Shown: positions 8,835-16,840 of the stretch, piece by piece
How positions within the stretch are numbered: position 1 is the first letter of the stretch
Layout of the letters: each line of letters opens with the position of its first letter
Program-made: the position numbers and the translations under genes
NCBI RefSeq assembly: GCF_030056735.1
Contig: NZ_JASHKN010000012.1
Coordinates: 1 to 64,000 of the forward strand
DNA: 64,000 bases
Direction: 5' to 3'
Source: Rhodococcus sp. IEGM 1409
GTDB lineage: Bacteria > Actinomycetota > Actinomycetes > Mycobacteriales > Mycobacteriaceae
The notes under the pieces: model-generated
The model's input: the letters and a program-made list of their open reading frames with translations, nothing else
What the model was told of the DNA's origin: nothing
The model's database searches: none

Positions 8835-9689
8835 ATGGACACCATCCGACAACTCGAGTTCACATGCGCAATCACTGACACCCATACTGGACGGGTGTTG
8901 CAAGACGTGAGAAACCCGGTGGACGGTGCGCGAATCGCCTATCAGATCGTGGGCGATGGTCCACCCCTGTTGATGGTGCACGGCACAGCGTTGTCGCGCT
9001 CCATCTGGCGTGGTTTCGGGTATGTCAAGGCACTCCAGGACCAGTACCGTCTGATCCTCGTCGACATGCGGGGTCACGGGCGCAGCGACAAACCACACGA
9101 CTCCGACTCGTATGCAATGGATCTGGTGGTCGGCGATCTCCTGGAAATCCTCGACACGGAGTCTCCGTTCGAACCGGCGCACGTCCTCGGATACTCGTTC
9201 GGTGGGCGCTCGGTGATGTCGTTGGCAGTCGAACACTCCGAACGGGTGCGGTCGTTGACCGTCGGGGGCGGGAGTAGCCGACCGATGACGGGAGCGTTCG
9301 ACGCATTGTTCTTTCCCGGATGCATCGACGCACTCGAAAGCGGCGGGATCGAAGGGTTCCTGTCCGGTTGGGGCGCTCGGCGCGGCAAACCGGTGGATCC
9401 TCAGACCGCGACTGCGTTCCGAATCAACGACGCACTCGCACTCGCGGCATACATGCGGCGAGCGGAGAAGGAGGAGGGCATGGACGACGCGGTGCTTCAA
9501 CGGATTACCACGCCGACCCTGTTGTTCGTCGGATCGCGCGACCACGAGCGCAGACAGGACACCGAGCATCTCGCATCCGTGATCCCCGACAACACCCTGA
9601 CCGTGATCGAGGGCACCGATCACGCGAGTGCCGTCGCAGATTCCGAAACCGTACTATGTGCCTTGATTCCATTCTTGAGCCGCCACTAG
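8835..9689 (+). CDS. Alpha/beta-fold hydrolase
   Basis: Protein of up to 284 residues in the alpha/beta hydrolase superfamily. The nucleophile elbow is GYSFGG, the oxyanion region is MVHGTALSRSIW, and the likely catalytic His is in GTDHAS near the C-terminus, with Asp in the SRDHERR segment as a candidate third residue. The order resembles haloalkane dehalogenase/epoxide hydrolase-like and esterase members; substrate unknown. The ATG at 8835 abuts the ABC-F stop codon and would be translationally coupled; GTG at 8907 (VRNPVDGARIAY) is an attractive alternative because most family members begin close to that sequence. No signal peptide. The pairing with the ABC-F gene may mean a role in the same stress response, but this is inference. 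Confidence 0.85.
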   Translation: MDTIRQLEFTCAITDTHTGRVLQDVRNPVDGARIAYQIVGDGPPLLMVHGTALSRSIWRGFGYVKALQDQYRLILVDMRGHGRSDKPHDSDSYAMDLVVGDLLEILDTESPFEPAHVLGYSFGGRSVMSLAVEHSERVRSLTVGGGSSRPMTGAFDALFFPGCIDALESGGIEGFLSGWGARRGKPVDPQTATAFRINDALALAAYMRRAEKEEGMDDAVLQRITTPTLLFVGSRDHERRQDTEHLASVIPDNTLTVIEGTDHASAVADSETVLCALIPFLSRH

Positions 9690-10081
9690 TGCGGTGCCGA
9701 CCCATTACTTTTGCTGCGTGAGCACTCTCGGTTCGGCCGCTGTCACCAGTAGTAGCCGTAGGTTTGACCGTGTCACCGGTACCTGCGGCATTGCTACTGT
9801 CGCCCGGGCCAGTCCCCTAGACACCACAGTGAGGGTTTATCCATGGCTGACCTGATCGTCGCGGACGTCGCTGCTCGGAGTCATAGATATGTAAAGCGCC
9901 ATGACGGACGACGGCAGAAACCGTGGGCATTCCCGTTTCACCCACGGAGAGGTTCCTTCCCATCGAGAAGTATCCGCCCGGAACTTCTCGACGCGCCCAC
10001 TGGTCGTGGCCGTCTGACAGTAGTGCTGGAGTCGACCTGAACGGTGTGGTGGGTCTTGACCGATCGAGGGAGACGCGACGT
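9690..10081. other. Non-coding stretch of 392 bases
   Basis: No convincing gene on either strand: frames here are short, Arg/Pro-rich and lack ribosome binding sites. The only structure seen is the long hairpin at 9751-9798. The two oppositely oriented flanking genes (hydrolase on +, zinc-ribbon gene on -) both end into this interval. Confidence 0.6.
9751..9798 (+). ncRNA. Extended hairpin, possible structured RNA
   Basis: Three nested arm pairs can fold on one axis: AGTAGC (9751-9756) with GCTACT (9793-9798), CGTAGGT (9757-9763) with ACCTGCG (9781-9787, one G-U pair), and ACCG (9767-9770) with CGGT (9777-9780) around a six-base loop TGTCAC. Small internal bulges interrupt it. There is no run of T after it, so it is not a textbook terminator, though it could end either convergent gene. 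It is not a class I recognise. Confidence 0.35.
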
Positions 10082-10360
10082 TCAACCGAGCGTTTCGGTG
10101 TTGAGGCGTTGCGCTTCGTACTGTGCGGCGTCGGCAGCAAACCGATCTGCGTCGGGACGAGCGAGGGGGGTGGCCTGTCCGCAGTTCGCGCATGCCATGA
10201 AGTCTTGACCTCGCCCAAACGGGAAGATCGGAAGGAAGAACAGTGTGAACCAGGTGCGTCGGCGATTCAGGCGCTGCGCCGCCGTCGTCCGACAGAAACT
10301 GCAGGTGAAGAACAGAGCCGCAATGAAGGCTGTTTTCGTTCGTGTTCCGAAGATGAGCAT
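10082..10360 (-). CDS. Zinc-ribbon domain membrane-associated small protein
   Basis: Protein of 92 residues with two Cys pairs, CSFC (about 20-23) and CANC (about 57-60), either side of an aromatic segment RRRTWFTLFFLPIFPFGRG. The same layout (two CxxC knuckles with a TxFTLFFIPLFP stretch between them) is seen in small zinc-ribbon proteins common in actinobacteria, of unknown function. The spacing suits one zinc ion bound by four Cys. It is a lone gene on the minus strand next to the GntR gene. The start is an ATG with AGGAGG just upstream on the minus strand (around 10366-10371), a good ribosome binding site. Confidence 0.75.
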   Translation of the reverse strand: MLIFGTRTKTAFIAALFFTCSFCRTTAAQRLNRRRTWFTLFFLPIFPFGRGQDFMACANCGQATPLARPDADRFAADAAQYEAQRLNTETLG

Positions 10361-10623
10361 ACGTTTCCTCCTCGCGGGCGCCGCAGCATTGTAGCTGGTC
10401 CGACACGACCGATGTGACCTGCGTAGAAGAATAACGAACCCCGATGGCGTTGACCGCCGACACCGTGATCAATCGAGCATGCTGCATCGCAGAACTTTCA
10501 CGAATCGTGAGCAGGACGCCGGTGGTGTCGACGATGTCTCGCTTCCTCGGTGCGGCAATGCAGCGAGAAGTACACGAGGCCTTCGCGATACAACGTCATC
10601 GGCCCGTCGGGAAGCCCCGACAG

Positions 10624-11364
10624 CTACGCCGGCGACGGCTTCAGATCCAGCTCGATCCGGTATCTGTCCCCGCGATAGATTGATCGAACGTACTCGATGG
10701 GCGATCCTTCGTCATCGTAGGCAGTGCGCTGAAACAGGAACGCCGGCGAGTGGACAGGCACTTCGAGAAGCAGCGCCTCCTCGTCGTCTACGACTGTGGC
10801 ATCGATGGTTTCAGACCCGGACGTCAGGACGATATTGTGTTCGTCGACCAGTTGGTAGAACGACTTGGTCTCGACATCACAACGCTTCAATCTCGGCATT
10901 CGCACTGCCGGGACATGCAGGATCTCGATTGCCATCGGCCGATCGTCAGCGAGCCGGAGTCGCTTGACGGTATACACATCCACTCCCGGCGAGATGACCA
11001 GATGTCGAGCCAGCTTGGAATCTGCTGCACGCGTAGTGAATTCAAGAACTCTCGATGCCGGCCGCAGCCCGCGGCGTTTCATGTCTTCCGTGAAGGAAGT
11101 CATCGACAGCATCACCGCCATTTTGGGTTGAGTAACGTACGTCCCGCTACCATGCCTGCGCTCAATTCGCCCTTCGGAGACAAGATCGTCGAGAACCAAA
11201 CGCACCGTACCTCTCGACACGTCGTACAAACTGCACATCTCCCGTTCGGCCGGGATCATGTCGCCAGGTTTCGATTGCCCCAGCAGGGTTTCGAGCGCCT
11301 CACGGAGGCGCTCACGTTTGGTCTGTACCGGCCGCAAACCTGAGCGGCTCATGCTTGCTTCCAT
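10624..11364 (-). CDS. GntR-family (HutC subfamily) transcriptional regulator of the PTS locus
   Basis: Repressor-type regulator of 246 residues: winged helix-turn-helix (about 13-80; PAEREMCSLYDVSRGTVRLVLDDL then RRHGSGTYV) followed by a UTRA effector domain (about 95-240), which defines the HutC subfamily that includes DasR and NagR, sensors of phosphorylated amino sugars. It sits at the head of a PTS/nagB locus and is divergent from it. Boxes of the form TGGT-N4-ACCA, the core of DasR-type sites, occur just upstream of its own start (11408-11425) and at two places toward the operon. I infer it represses both itself and the operon and is released by an amino-sugar phosphate such as GlcN-6-P. 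The first ATG is used; a second Met lies four codons in. Confidence 0.88.
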   Translation of the reverse strand: MEASMSRSGLRPVQTKRERLREALETLLGQSKPGDMIPAEREMCSLYDVSRGTVRLVLDDLVSEGRIERRHGSGTYVTQPKMAVMLSMTSFTEDMKRRGLRPASRVLEFTTRAADSKLARHLVISPGVDVYTVKRLRLADDRPMAIEILHVPAVRMPRLKRCDVETKSFYQLVDEHNIVLTSGSETIDATVVDDEEALLLEVPVHSPAFLFQRTAYDDEGSPIEYVRSIYRGDRYRIELDLKPSPA

Positions 11365-11407
11365 CGCACTCCTCCGACTGCGCCTGACGACGATACCAAG
11401 CTACCAC

Positions 11408-11425
11408 AAATGGTAAAGACCACTT
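11408..11425. promoter_or_regulatory. GntR/HutC-type operator box 1
   Basis: AAATGGT-AAAG-ACCACTT: imperfect inverted repeat with core TGGT-N4-ACCA, one mismatch in the outer arms. It lies 44 bases upstream of the GntR start codon (minus strand), where it would suit autorepression. The core spacing equals that of the DasR site core (TGGTCTAGACCA). Confidence 0.55.
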
Positions 11426-11774
11426 GAGGCCAATGCGCAGGCACGGAGAACACGATCGCCTTCCGTCCACCGACCCATTCAAGCGCATCCCCCACACACC
11501 GGTTTCCGATTCGAAATACCGTTTCCCGATTCCAGGATGCGCCGATCTCCGACGTTCACACTGGTTAACCCAGAAAACCGAAGCATCGAACAGCACTCGG
11601 CAAACCTCGCGACCGTTGAACAGTTGCGCCGGCTCTCTCGGCGAAAGCTGACGAGCGATGACACTCGGCGAGGAGTGTGCGGAAAATCCACCCATCCGGT
11701 TGGGCACCCAATGACACACACCCCTGCCGGGAAAACACTTTCATTGTGAAGCCTTGTGTAACAACCGTTCCGAC

Positions 11775-11786
11775 TGGTCTGCACCA
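11775..11786. promoter_or_regulatory. GntR/HutC-type operator box 2
   Basis: TGGT-CTGC-ACCA, an exact core match that differs from the DasR core in two central bases only. It is 72 bases upstream of box 3, so a looped or cooperative arrangement between regulator dimers is possible. Confidence 0.5.
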
Positions 11787-11858
11787 AATTTCGGACAAGA
11801 AGCCCTTGGTCGACGTTGTCTGTTCTGCGCCTGGAGGGCCGGTCGAAAAATCACTCGA

Positions 11859-11878
11859 AAATTGGTATTGACCAATTT
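11859..11878. promoter_or_regulatory. GntR/HutC-type operator box 3, overlapping the -35 element
   Basis: AAATTGGT-ATTG-ACCAATTT, a perfect 8-bp inverted repeat with a four-base centre. It contains the TTGACC -35 hexamer of the operon promoter, so a bound repressor would block RNA polymerase directly. Confidence 0.65.
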
Positions 11879-11896
11879 GAAAAACCCGCCTAGGTT
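11868..11896 (+). promoter_or_regulatory. Promoter of the PTS/nagB operon
   Basis: -35 TTGACC (11868-11873) and -10 TAGGTT (11891-11896) are separated by 17 bases, a good match to the vegetative sigma consensus of actinobacteria. Predicted transcription start is near 11903, about 170 bases before the first gene. Confidence 0.55.
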
Positions 11897-12074
11897 AATC
11901 CGGACATGGAGTCCCGAGGGCTCCGCGACCTCTACTCGTCGATCAGCGCTCAGGCGATTCGTAAGGCGCCCAGGATGCACCGGCCGACGAGGCCTACCCC
12001 CTTAGTGGTTCTTGCTCGTACCAGGAGCCGTATTCAGCATGCCACGACCGTTGTGGCCGAAAGGAGAAGGTCCC

Positions 12075-13478
12075 GTGTTCAAATACGCGAAGCCCGCGAT
12101 CGTCGGATTGACGAGCGTCCTACTGTACGGCTCAGCGCACTCACTGCCTGCGGATTGGGGAAGCCTCGGCGGTGAGGCCGCCAATCAGAAGTCCGGGTGG
12201 CAATTGGTCTCCCAGGAATCGTTCAACACCCCATTGAAGGTGGATTCAGCTCCGTGGCAACTCGACCCTCAAGGTGAGCAAAGCCCTTGGCACATAGATG
12301 ATTTCGACGACGACAGTCCTGTCTGGTCGCAGATCAGCGGCCCTGCCGCCACTACAAACATGGACAGCCTCAACGTCTTCCGTAAGCGTGTTGCATTCGG
12401 AAAGAACGACTGGCTGACAGCTGAAATCGCCGCGGTCGACAAGGACAAGGACGGCACGCCCGATTCCCAACCGGGGTTGTCCACGGTAAAGCTCCCCGGC
12501 GGTGAGAAGGCAGCTAAAATCAACGAACCGAGCTGGGACGGCGGAGTCATCATTCGCCCGACGACGGCTCTACCCGAGGAATACCGCGTCGAGATGACAC
12601 TGCGCGGCATCGACTTCGGTGGTAAGCGGAACGGAACCTTCGACTACGACGGAAAAACCAACGGCTACGCCGCCGGTGATTGTAAGACAGGGTTCCCCTG
12701 GACCTTCAAGGGTGCGGCCCCCGACAAGAGCCGATGCCAGTACGGCGATGTCAAGCCGGACAACGGCTTCTACTACATGACGATTCTGGACCACGACAAC
12801 CCTGCCCCGCACGGAAACCCCGGAATCCACTATCGCCGCAAGGTCATCATGGACGGGTACTACGCGACGTCCCCTTGGACGACCAAGTACGGCACGTGCA
12901 ACCCTGCCACCGGCGAGATCTACAGCTCCACCGAAGGTAACTACAACGGAGTCAACGCGATCTTTCCGCGTGGCGACAAGTTCCGACCACAGAACAACAA
13001 CATCAGCACCGAGTACTACTACAAGACGTCCTGTGGTGACTACGACGGCGCCGGAACCTTCGGTGACAAGGGCCAGTACAAGGACATCTTGACCACCGCC
13101 GAGATCCAGCCGGAGCTCATGCCCGATGCCAGCTACACCTTCGCTGTCGAACGGGACAAGACCGGTTACACGATCGAGATGAGTGGTCCCTTCTCACACA
13201 TCGGCCAAACCACACTGCGCTACCACAGCGACTTCGTCGAAAACGGTCGCCCCATCTGGCATTACAACCAGAAGCCCGAAGAATACAACGGCGAGTTCGA
13301 TCAGCAGCTCAACCACACGGGCCCCGCGGGAACTAACACGACCGAACACACATGGCCGGCCGGCTCGGCCTACCCGGACTCGTTCGTCATCGGCGACCCG
13401 CACCTGAACTACTACGAGGGTTCCGCCGTCGTCGACGACATCAAACTCTTCGTTCCATCAACCAAAACAGGATCGTGA
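12075..13478 (+). CDS. Secreted beta-rich protein, candidate carbohydrate-active/lectin-like protein
   Basis: Protein of 467 residues from the GTG at 12075, chosen because AAGGAGAAGG lies just upstream; a longer frame from 12012 lacks a signal. Residues 1-24 form a signal peptide (YAKPAIVGLTSVLLYGSAHS). The mature part is rich in Gly, Asp, Asn, Tyr and Trp and shows alternating strands such as GGVIIRPTTALPEEYRVEMTL, and a closing AVVDDIKLFVP, the sort of edge strand that ends concanavalin-A-like (LamG/GH16/polysaccharide-lyase) folds. Four or more Cys could pair outside the cell. I cannot name a family. As first gene of the PTS operon it probably binds or cleaves the extracellular polymer that feeds the transporter; this is inference. 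Confidence 0.7.
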   Translation: MFKYAKPAIVGLTSVLLYGSAHSLPADWGSLGGEAANQKSGWQLVSQESFNTPLKVDSAPWQLDPQGEQSPWHIDDFDDDSPVWSQISGPAATTNMDSLNVFRKRVAFGKNDWLTAEIAAVDKDKDGTPDSQPGLSTVKLPGGEKAAKINEPSWDGGVIIRPTTALPEEYRVEMTLRGIDFGGKRNGTFDYDGKTNGYAAGDCKTGFPWTFKGAAPDKSRCQYGDVKPDNGFYYMTILDHDNPAPHGNPGIHYRRKVIMDGYYATSPWTTKYGTCNPATGEIYSSTEGNYNGVNAIFPRGDKFRPQNNNISTEYYYKTSCGDYDGAGTFGDKGQYKDILTTAEIQPELMPDASYTFAVERDKTGYTIEMSGPFSHIGQTTLRYHSDFVENGRPIWHYNQKPEEYNGEFDQQLNHTGPAGTNTTEHTWPAGSAYPDSFVIGDPHLNYYEGSAVVDDIKLFVPSTKTGS

Positions 13479-13479
13479 C

Positions 13480-14901
13480 ATGAACGCAATCACAGATACC
13501 CTGACCTTCTTGGCGGACAACATATTCAGCCAGGTACCGATTCTCATCGGAGGAATCACGCTCATCGGTCTCATCCTCCAGAAGAAGCGCGTCGAGGACA
13601 TCGTCGCCGGCGCCCTGCGAGCAACCATCGGTGTCGTAGTCCTGCTGATCGGCATCGACGTCTTCACCAGCGGCTTGCTGAGCTTTCAGCGGGTGCTCGC
13701 CAACGCGATGGGAACCACACCGCCCGTCGCGAAGGCCAGTCTGGACGACTTTCTCTCGAATCAAGGCGGAACCATCGCCTTGGTGCTCACCCTGGCGTTC
13801 CTCGTACACCTGGTGATCGTCCGTATCTTCCCGGCCGCCAGGTATCTCTACCTCACCGGGCATCTGATGTTCTGGGTCAGCACCGTCACGGTTGCTTCAC
13901 TGTTGGTGATCGCCCCGGACGCCGATCAGCTCACGCTGGTTCTGTGCGGCGCAGGATTTGTTGCTGCCTACTTCACCCTGCAGCCCCTATGGATGCGCCC
14001 ACTGATGCGCATGATCGGGCAGGACGAACGATTCGGCTACGCACATACCAGTTCGATCGCTTGCGTCGTAACCGGTTTCGTGGCCCGTCCGTTCGGTGAC
14101 AAGGAAAAGCACGACGCCGAGAAGGTCAATCTTCCCCGCCAGCTGTCCTTCTTCAAGGACGTCAATGTCAGTACCGCACTTGTACTTTCCATCATCATGC
14201 TCATCGCGGTTGCGTTCGCCGACAAGGCCATCGTGGCGTTGGAGGCAAACAAGTTCTCCGACGGAATCTCGCCCTGGGTATGGGCAATGTTGGTCGCACT
14301 GCGATTCGCCGGCGGTATCGCCATCATGCTCTACGGCGTGAGAATGTTTCTCGCGGAGATCGTTCCGGCATTCAAGGGAATCAGCGACCGCGTCATCCCC
14401 GGCACCCGCCCGGCGCTCGACGCACCGACCGTGTTTCCCTTCGCCCCGACTGCAGTCATGATCGGATTTGTCGCGTCGACCACCGTCTTCCTCGGCTGCC
14501 TGGGCATCTTCGCCGCAACCGGATGGTTCACGCTGGTTCCGCCGATGATCATGCTCTTCTTCGCCGGCGGCGCAGCAGGTCTGTTCGGCAACGCTGTCGC
14601 CGGGTGGCGAGGCGCTGCGATCGGCGGCGTGATCGGCGGCCTGACACTGGCTTTCGGCCAAGCAATCACCTGGGGCTTGTTCGAAAACGTCGCGCCGGAG
14701 CTCGCTGCCCTGGCCGACCCCGACTGGTACGTGATCGCCTGGCTGCTTCGGGCGGCTGAGCCCGTCGTCGGCGGCAGCGGCGTGTGGATCGTTCCCGTCG
14801 TCGCACTTGTTGCGACTGCCGTCTGCCTGCTGATCCTGGGCCGAAAGGATCGCTCGCCCGCTCCCGAGGTCACCCCCGTCTCCACGACCAACAACGCATA
14901 A
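13480..14901 (+). CDS. PTS EIIC permease, ascorbate (UlaA/SgaT) type
   Basis: Membrane permease of 473 residues with about 10-11 hydrophobic segments, clearly of the UlaA/SgaT family: start ITDTLTFLADNIFSQVPILIGGITLIGLILQKK with the conserved VPILIG segment and the GALRATIGVVVLLIGI segment. Characterised members carry L-ascorbate with phosphorylation. The gene begins one base after the stop of the secreted protein and is followed by separate EIIB and EIIA genes, the usual UlaABC order. None of the ascorbate catabolic genes (lactonase, decarboxylase, epimerases) is nearby; instead nagB and a SIS protein are, so the sugar is probably an amino sugar or a derivative. That reassignment is inference from context. 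Confidence 0.9.
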   Translation: MNAITDTLTFLADNIFSQVPILIGGITLIGLILQKKRVEDIVAGALRATIGVVVLLIGIDVFTSGLLSFQRVLANAMGTTPPVAKASLDDFLSNQGGTIALVLTLAFLVHLVIVRIFPAARYLYLTGHLMFWVSTVTVASLLVIAPDADQLTLVLCGAGFVAAYFTLQPLWMRPLMRMIGQDERFGYAHTSSIACVVTGFVARPFGDKEKHDAEKVNLPRQLSFFKDVNVSTALVLSIIMLIAVAFADKAIVALEANKFSDGISPWVWAMLVALRFAGGIAIMLYGVRMFLAEIVPAFKGISDRVIPGTRPALDAPTVFPFAPTAVMIGFVASTTVFLGCLGIFAATGWFTLVPPMIMLFFAGGAAGLFGNAVAGWRGAAIGGVIGGLTLAFGQAITWGLFENVAPELAALADPDWYVIAWLLRAAEPVVGGSGVWIVPVVALVATAVCLLILGRKDRSPAPEVTPVSTTNNA

Positions 14902-14925
14902 CCTCTTGCCTTAAGGAATGACAGC

Positions 14926-15225
14926 ATGACTATCAACCGAACACTTCAAGTCTTGACCGTCTGCGGCGTCGGAATGGGTTCGAGCCTCATCTTGAAGATG
15001 ACCGCCGAAGATGCCCTCAAGACCATCAACCTCGACAGTCGCGTCGAGAACACCGACATCTGCTCCGCCCGTGGTCTGAACCCCGATGTGATTGTCGGAC
15101 AAGGCATGCACACTGCGGATATTTCGGACCTCGCTCCCATCGTCATCTCGGTCAGCGACTTTCTGGATGTAGACGGACTACGCGCGCAACTCGTCGACGA
15201 GCTGGGGCAGAAAGGTTGGCTGTGA
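14926..15225 (+). CDS. PTS EIIB component
   Basis: Cytoplasmic phosphotransfer subunit of 99 residues. The P-loop VCGVGMGSSL places the phospho-accepting Cys at residue 14, as in the lactose/ascorbate-type IIB domains (UlaB). It takes phosphate from EIIA and passes it to the sugar bound by the EIIC permease. AAGGAATG precedes the ATG. Its stop codon overlaps the ATG of the EIIA gene (TGATG), so the two are translationally coupled. Length is normal for a stand-alone IIB of this type. Confidence 0.9.
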   Translation: MTINRTLQVLTVCGVGMGSSLILKMTAEDALKTINLDSRVENTDICSARGLNPDVIVGQGMHTADISDLAPIVISVSDFLDVDGLRAQLVDELGQKGWL

Positions 15226-15665
15226 TGCAACCGCTGATGCGCGCCAGCAGCGATCTGCGGGCGACCGACTGGAAGGACGCAGTGCAACAAGCTGCGACCC
15301 TCCTCGTCGACGCCGGTGCTGCCGAGAGCACCTACCCGGCTGCATGTGTTCGAGTGGTCGAAGAGAACGGTCCGTATATCGTGTTGGCGCCGGGTATCGC
15401 ACTGGTACATGCCCGGCCCGAAGACGGAGGCAACAGCGTCGGTATCGCTGCAGCACGCACGACGCCGCCCGTAGCCTTCGGACACCCGCAGAACGACCCC
15501 GTCGACGTGTTGCTGGCCTTCTGCACCACCGATCCTGACGCACACGTCGATGCTGTGAGAGCGCTGGCCAAGGCCTTGTCCTCCGGTCTGGCACAACGAC
15601 TTCGCGACGCACAGGACAGCGACGCGATGACACTCGAGCTCGAGGCGGTGTTCAGTAATGGATAG
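15225..15665 (+). CDS. PTS EIIA component (mannitol/fructose/ascorbate type)
   Basis: Phosphotransfer subunit of 146 residues in the EIIA type-2 (Ntr/mannitol) superfamily. The active-site His is in APGIALVHARP (around residue 66), equivalent to the G-[IL]-A-x-x-H motif; it accepts phosphate from HPr-His. The ATG at 15225 overlaps the EIIB stop; a longer in-frame start (TTG 15216) is unlikely. The last four bases of the coding part overlap the start of the SIS gene, so the operon is tightly packed. Confidence 0.88.
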   Translation: MQPLMRASSDLRATDWKDAVQQAATLLVDAGAAESTYPAACVRVVEENGPYIVLAPGIALVHARPEDGGNSVGIAAARTTPPVAFGHPQNDPVDVLLAFCTTDPDAHVDAVRALAKALSSGLAQRLRDAQDSDAMTLELEAVFSNG

Positions 15666-16410
15666 GAATTCCACGCCTTCGGTCGACCAGACGAATCGCT
15701 ACGGCGGGCAGGTGCGGCAGTATCTCGACGAGATCGACGAGCGCTCATCGTCGTCGATCGCCAGTGCGGCATCGTTGATGTTCGAATCCATTCTCGACAA
15801 CGGAATCATCCACGTTGCGGGGGCGGGCCACTCGCTGGCGATGGTGTGCGAATCGTTCTACCGTGCCGGCGGACTTGCTGCCGTCCGACCCATCTGGCAC
15901 CCGGAAATTTTTCCGCTCGGAGGTGCAATTCAAAGTACCCAAGCCGAACGCCGAGACGGATTAGGGCGTTCGACCGTCAGGACTGTGAATCCCACCCCGC
16001 CAGATGTTGCTGTCGTCTTCTCCACCAGCGGACGAAACCCGTATCCCGTGGAAATTGCCATGGAATGCCAGGCTCTGGGTGTGCCGGTTATCGCGGTCAC
16101 CTCGTCCACCGCCTCGCAGGGAGCCTCGGTCAGGTCCGCGACGAATCTCGCCGAGCACGCGACGATCGTTGTCGATACATGCACTCCGCCCGGAGACGTC
16201 ATCTACCCGTCGGTAGATCCGCGCACCGGATCGGTGTCGACAATACTGGCGGCTTACGCGTGGAATCTTCTGATCAGTAAGCTCGACGACCTCGCCACGA
16301 TGCGTGGCGTCGAACTGCCTCGATGGACCAGTGCCAACGTCGAGGGCGGCGATCAGCAGAATTCTGCTCTGATCGATCGATACCTCGGCCGAATCCCCGA
16401 ACTCGCCTGA
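15658..16410 (+). CDS. SIS-domain phosphosugar-binding protein (UPF0309-like)
   Basis: Protein of 250 residues with a single SIS (sugar isomerase) domain. Motifs seen are GAGHS (about 46-50), where Ser binds the sugar phosphate, and FSTSGRNP (about 122-129), the second phosphate-contact loop. The overall sequence is like the UPF0309 proteins, distantly related to MurQ etherases and KpsF-type isomerases. Between the PTS and nagB it probably acts on a phosphorylated amino sugar, for example releasing a substituent or isomerising it to something NagB can use; the chemistry is not established. It overlaps the EIIA gene by 8 bases and is followed by a 157-base gap with a strong inverted repeat. 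Confidence 0.85.
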   Translation: MDRNSTPSVDQTNRYGGQVRQYLDEIDERSSSSIASAASLMFESILDNGIIHVAGAGHSLAMVCESFYRAGGLAAVRPIWHPEIFPLGGAIQSTQAERRDGLGRSTVRTVNPTPPDVAVVFSTSGRNPYPVEIAMECQALGVPVIAVTSSTASQGASVRSATNLAEHATIVVDTCTPPGDVIYPSVDPRTGSVSTILAAYAWNLLISKLDDLATMRGVELPRWTSANVEGGDQQNSALIDRYLGRIPELA

Positions 16411-16497
16411 CGGACACCCCGGCACCGATCGAGCCGGGAAACGGGCGAATACCTCAACGCACCTCAGCCCCGATCTTCATTCGACCTGGCACGGAGC

Positions 16498-16534
16498 GGT
16501 GCATCATTCCGATCAGTTTTCGCAATGATGCACC
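16498..16534. promoter_or_regulatory. Perfect 11-bp inverted repeat before ptsH
   Basis: GGTGCATCATT (16498-16508) and AATGATGCACC (16524-16534) are exact reverse complements around a 15-base spacer. It sits after the SIS gene and 34 bases before the HPr start. It could be a hairpin that lowers read-through into ptsH-ptsI or an operator. It lacks a T-run and lacks the TGGT-N4-ACCA core of the locus operator. Confidence 0.5.
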
Positions 16535-16567
16535 GTTGCAACACTATTCAGATTGGATACGCCACTC

Positions 16568-16840
16568 ATGGCTCAACGAACAGTGATAATCGGCTCCACG
16601 GTCGGGCTCCATGCCCGGCCCGCCGCGAAGTTCACCCAGGCTGTCACAGCTACTGCACTTCCCGTCAGCATCTCTACCGCAGATTTCGGGCCGGTCTCTG
16701 CTGCCAGCATCCTCTCGGTGATGGCCTTGGGAGCCAAGTTCGGACAGGAGGTCACTCTGGAAGCCGAAGGCGAGAACGCCGACAGCGTCCTCGCCGATCT
16801 CGCGGCGTTACTTGCCACCGATCTGGACGAAGTCTCGTGA
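16568..16840 (+). CDS. ptsH: Phosphocarrier protein HPr
   Basis: HPr of 90 residues, the small general phosphocarrier of the PTS. The active His is in GLHARPAAKF (His16), and the second conserved helix SAASILSVMALGAKFG contains the Ser that HPr kinase uses in Firmicutes; no kinase is seen here. The ATG at 16568 gives the canonical N-terminus MAQRTVIIG; an earlier in-frame TTG would add five residues without support. Its stop codon overlaps the GTG start of enzyme I. HPr passes phosphate from EI to the EIIA encoded upstream. Confidence 0.95.
   Translation: MAQRTVIIGSTVGLHARPAAKFTQAVTATALPVSISTADFGPVSAASILSVMALGAKFGQEVTLEAEGENADSVLADLAALLATDLDEVS

Larger units (their letters stand above)
11365..12074. 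other. Regulatory intergenic region between the GntR gene and the PTS operon
   Basis: About 710 bases without a convincing gene. It holds three TGGT-N4-ACCA operator-like boxes (11408-11425, 11775-11786, 11859-11878), a promoter at 11868-11896, and a leader of roughly 170 bases before the GTG start of the secreted protein. Frames in this stretch are short and lack ribosome sites. The long leader has no recognisable riboswitch. Confidence 0.7.

Noticed and set aside
9837..10487. Open frame of 216 codons on the minus strand
   Set aside because: Overlaps the zinc-ribbon gene in a different frame and is basic and Ser-rich without support.
16525..16836. N-terminal extension of enzyme I
   Set aside because: The extra 104 codons overlap the HPr gene in another frame; GTG at 16837 gives the normal enzyme I start.
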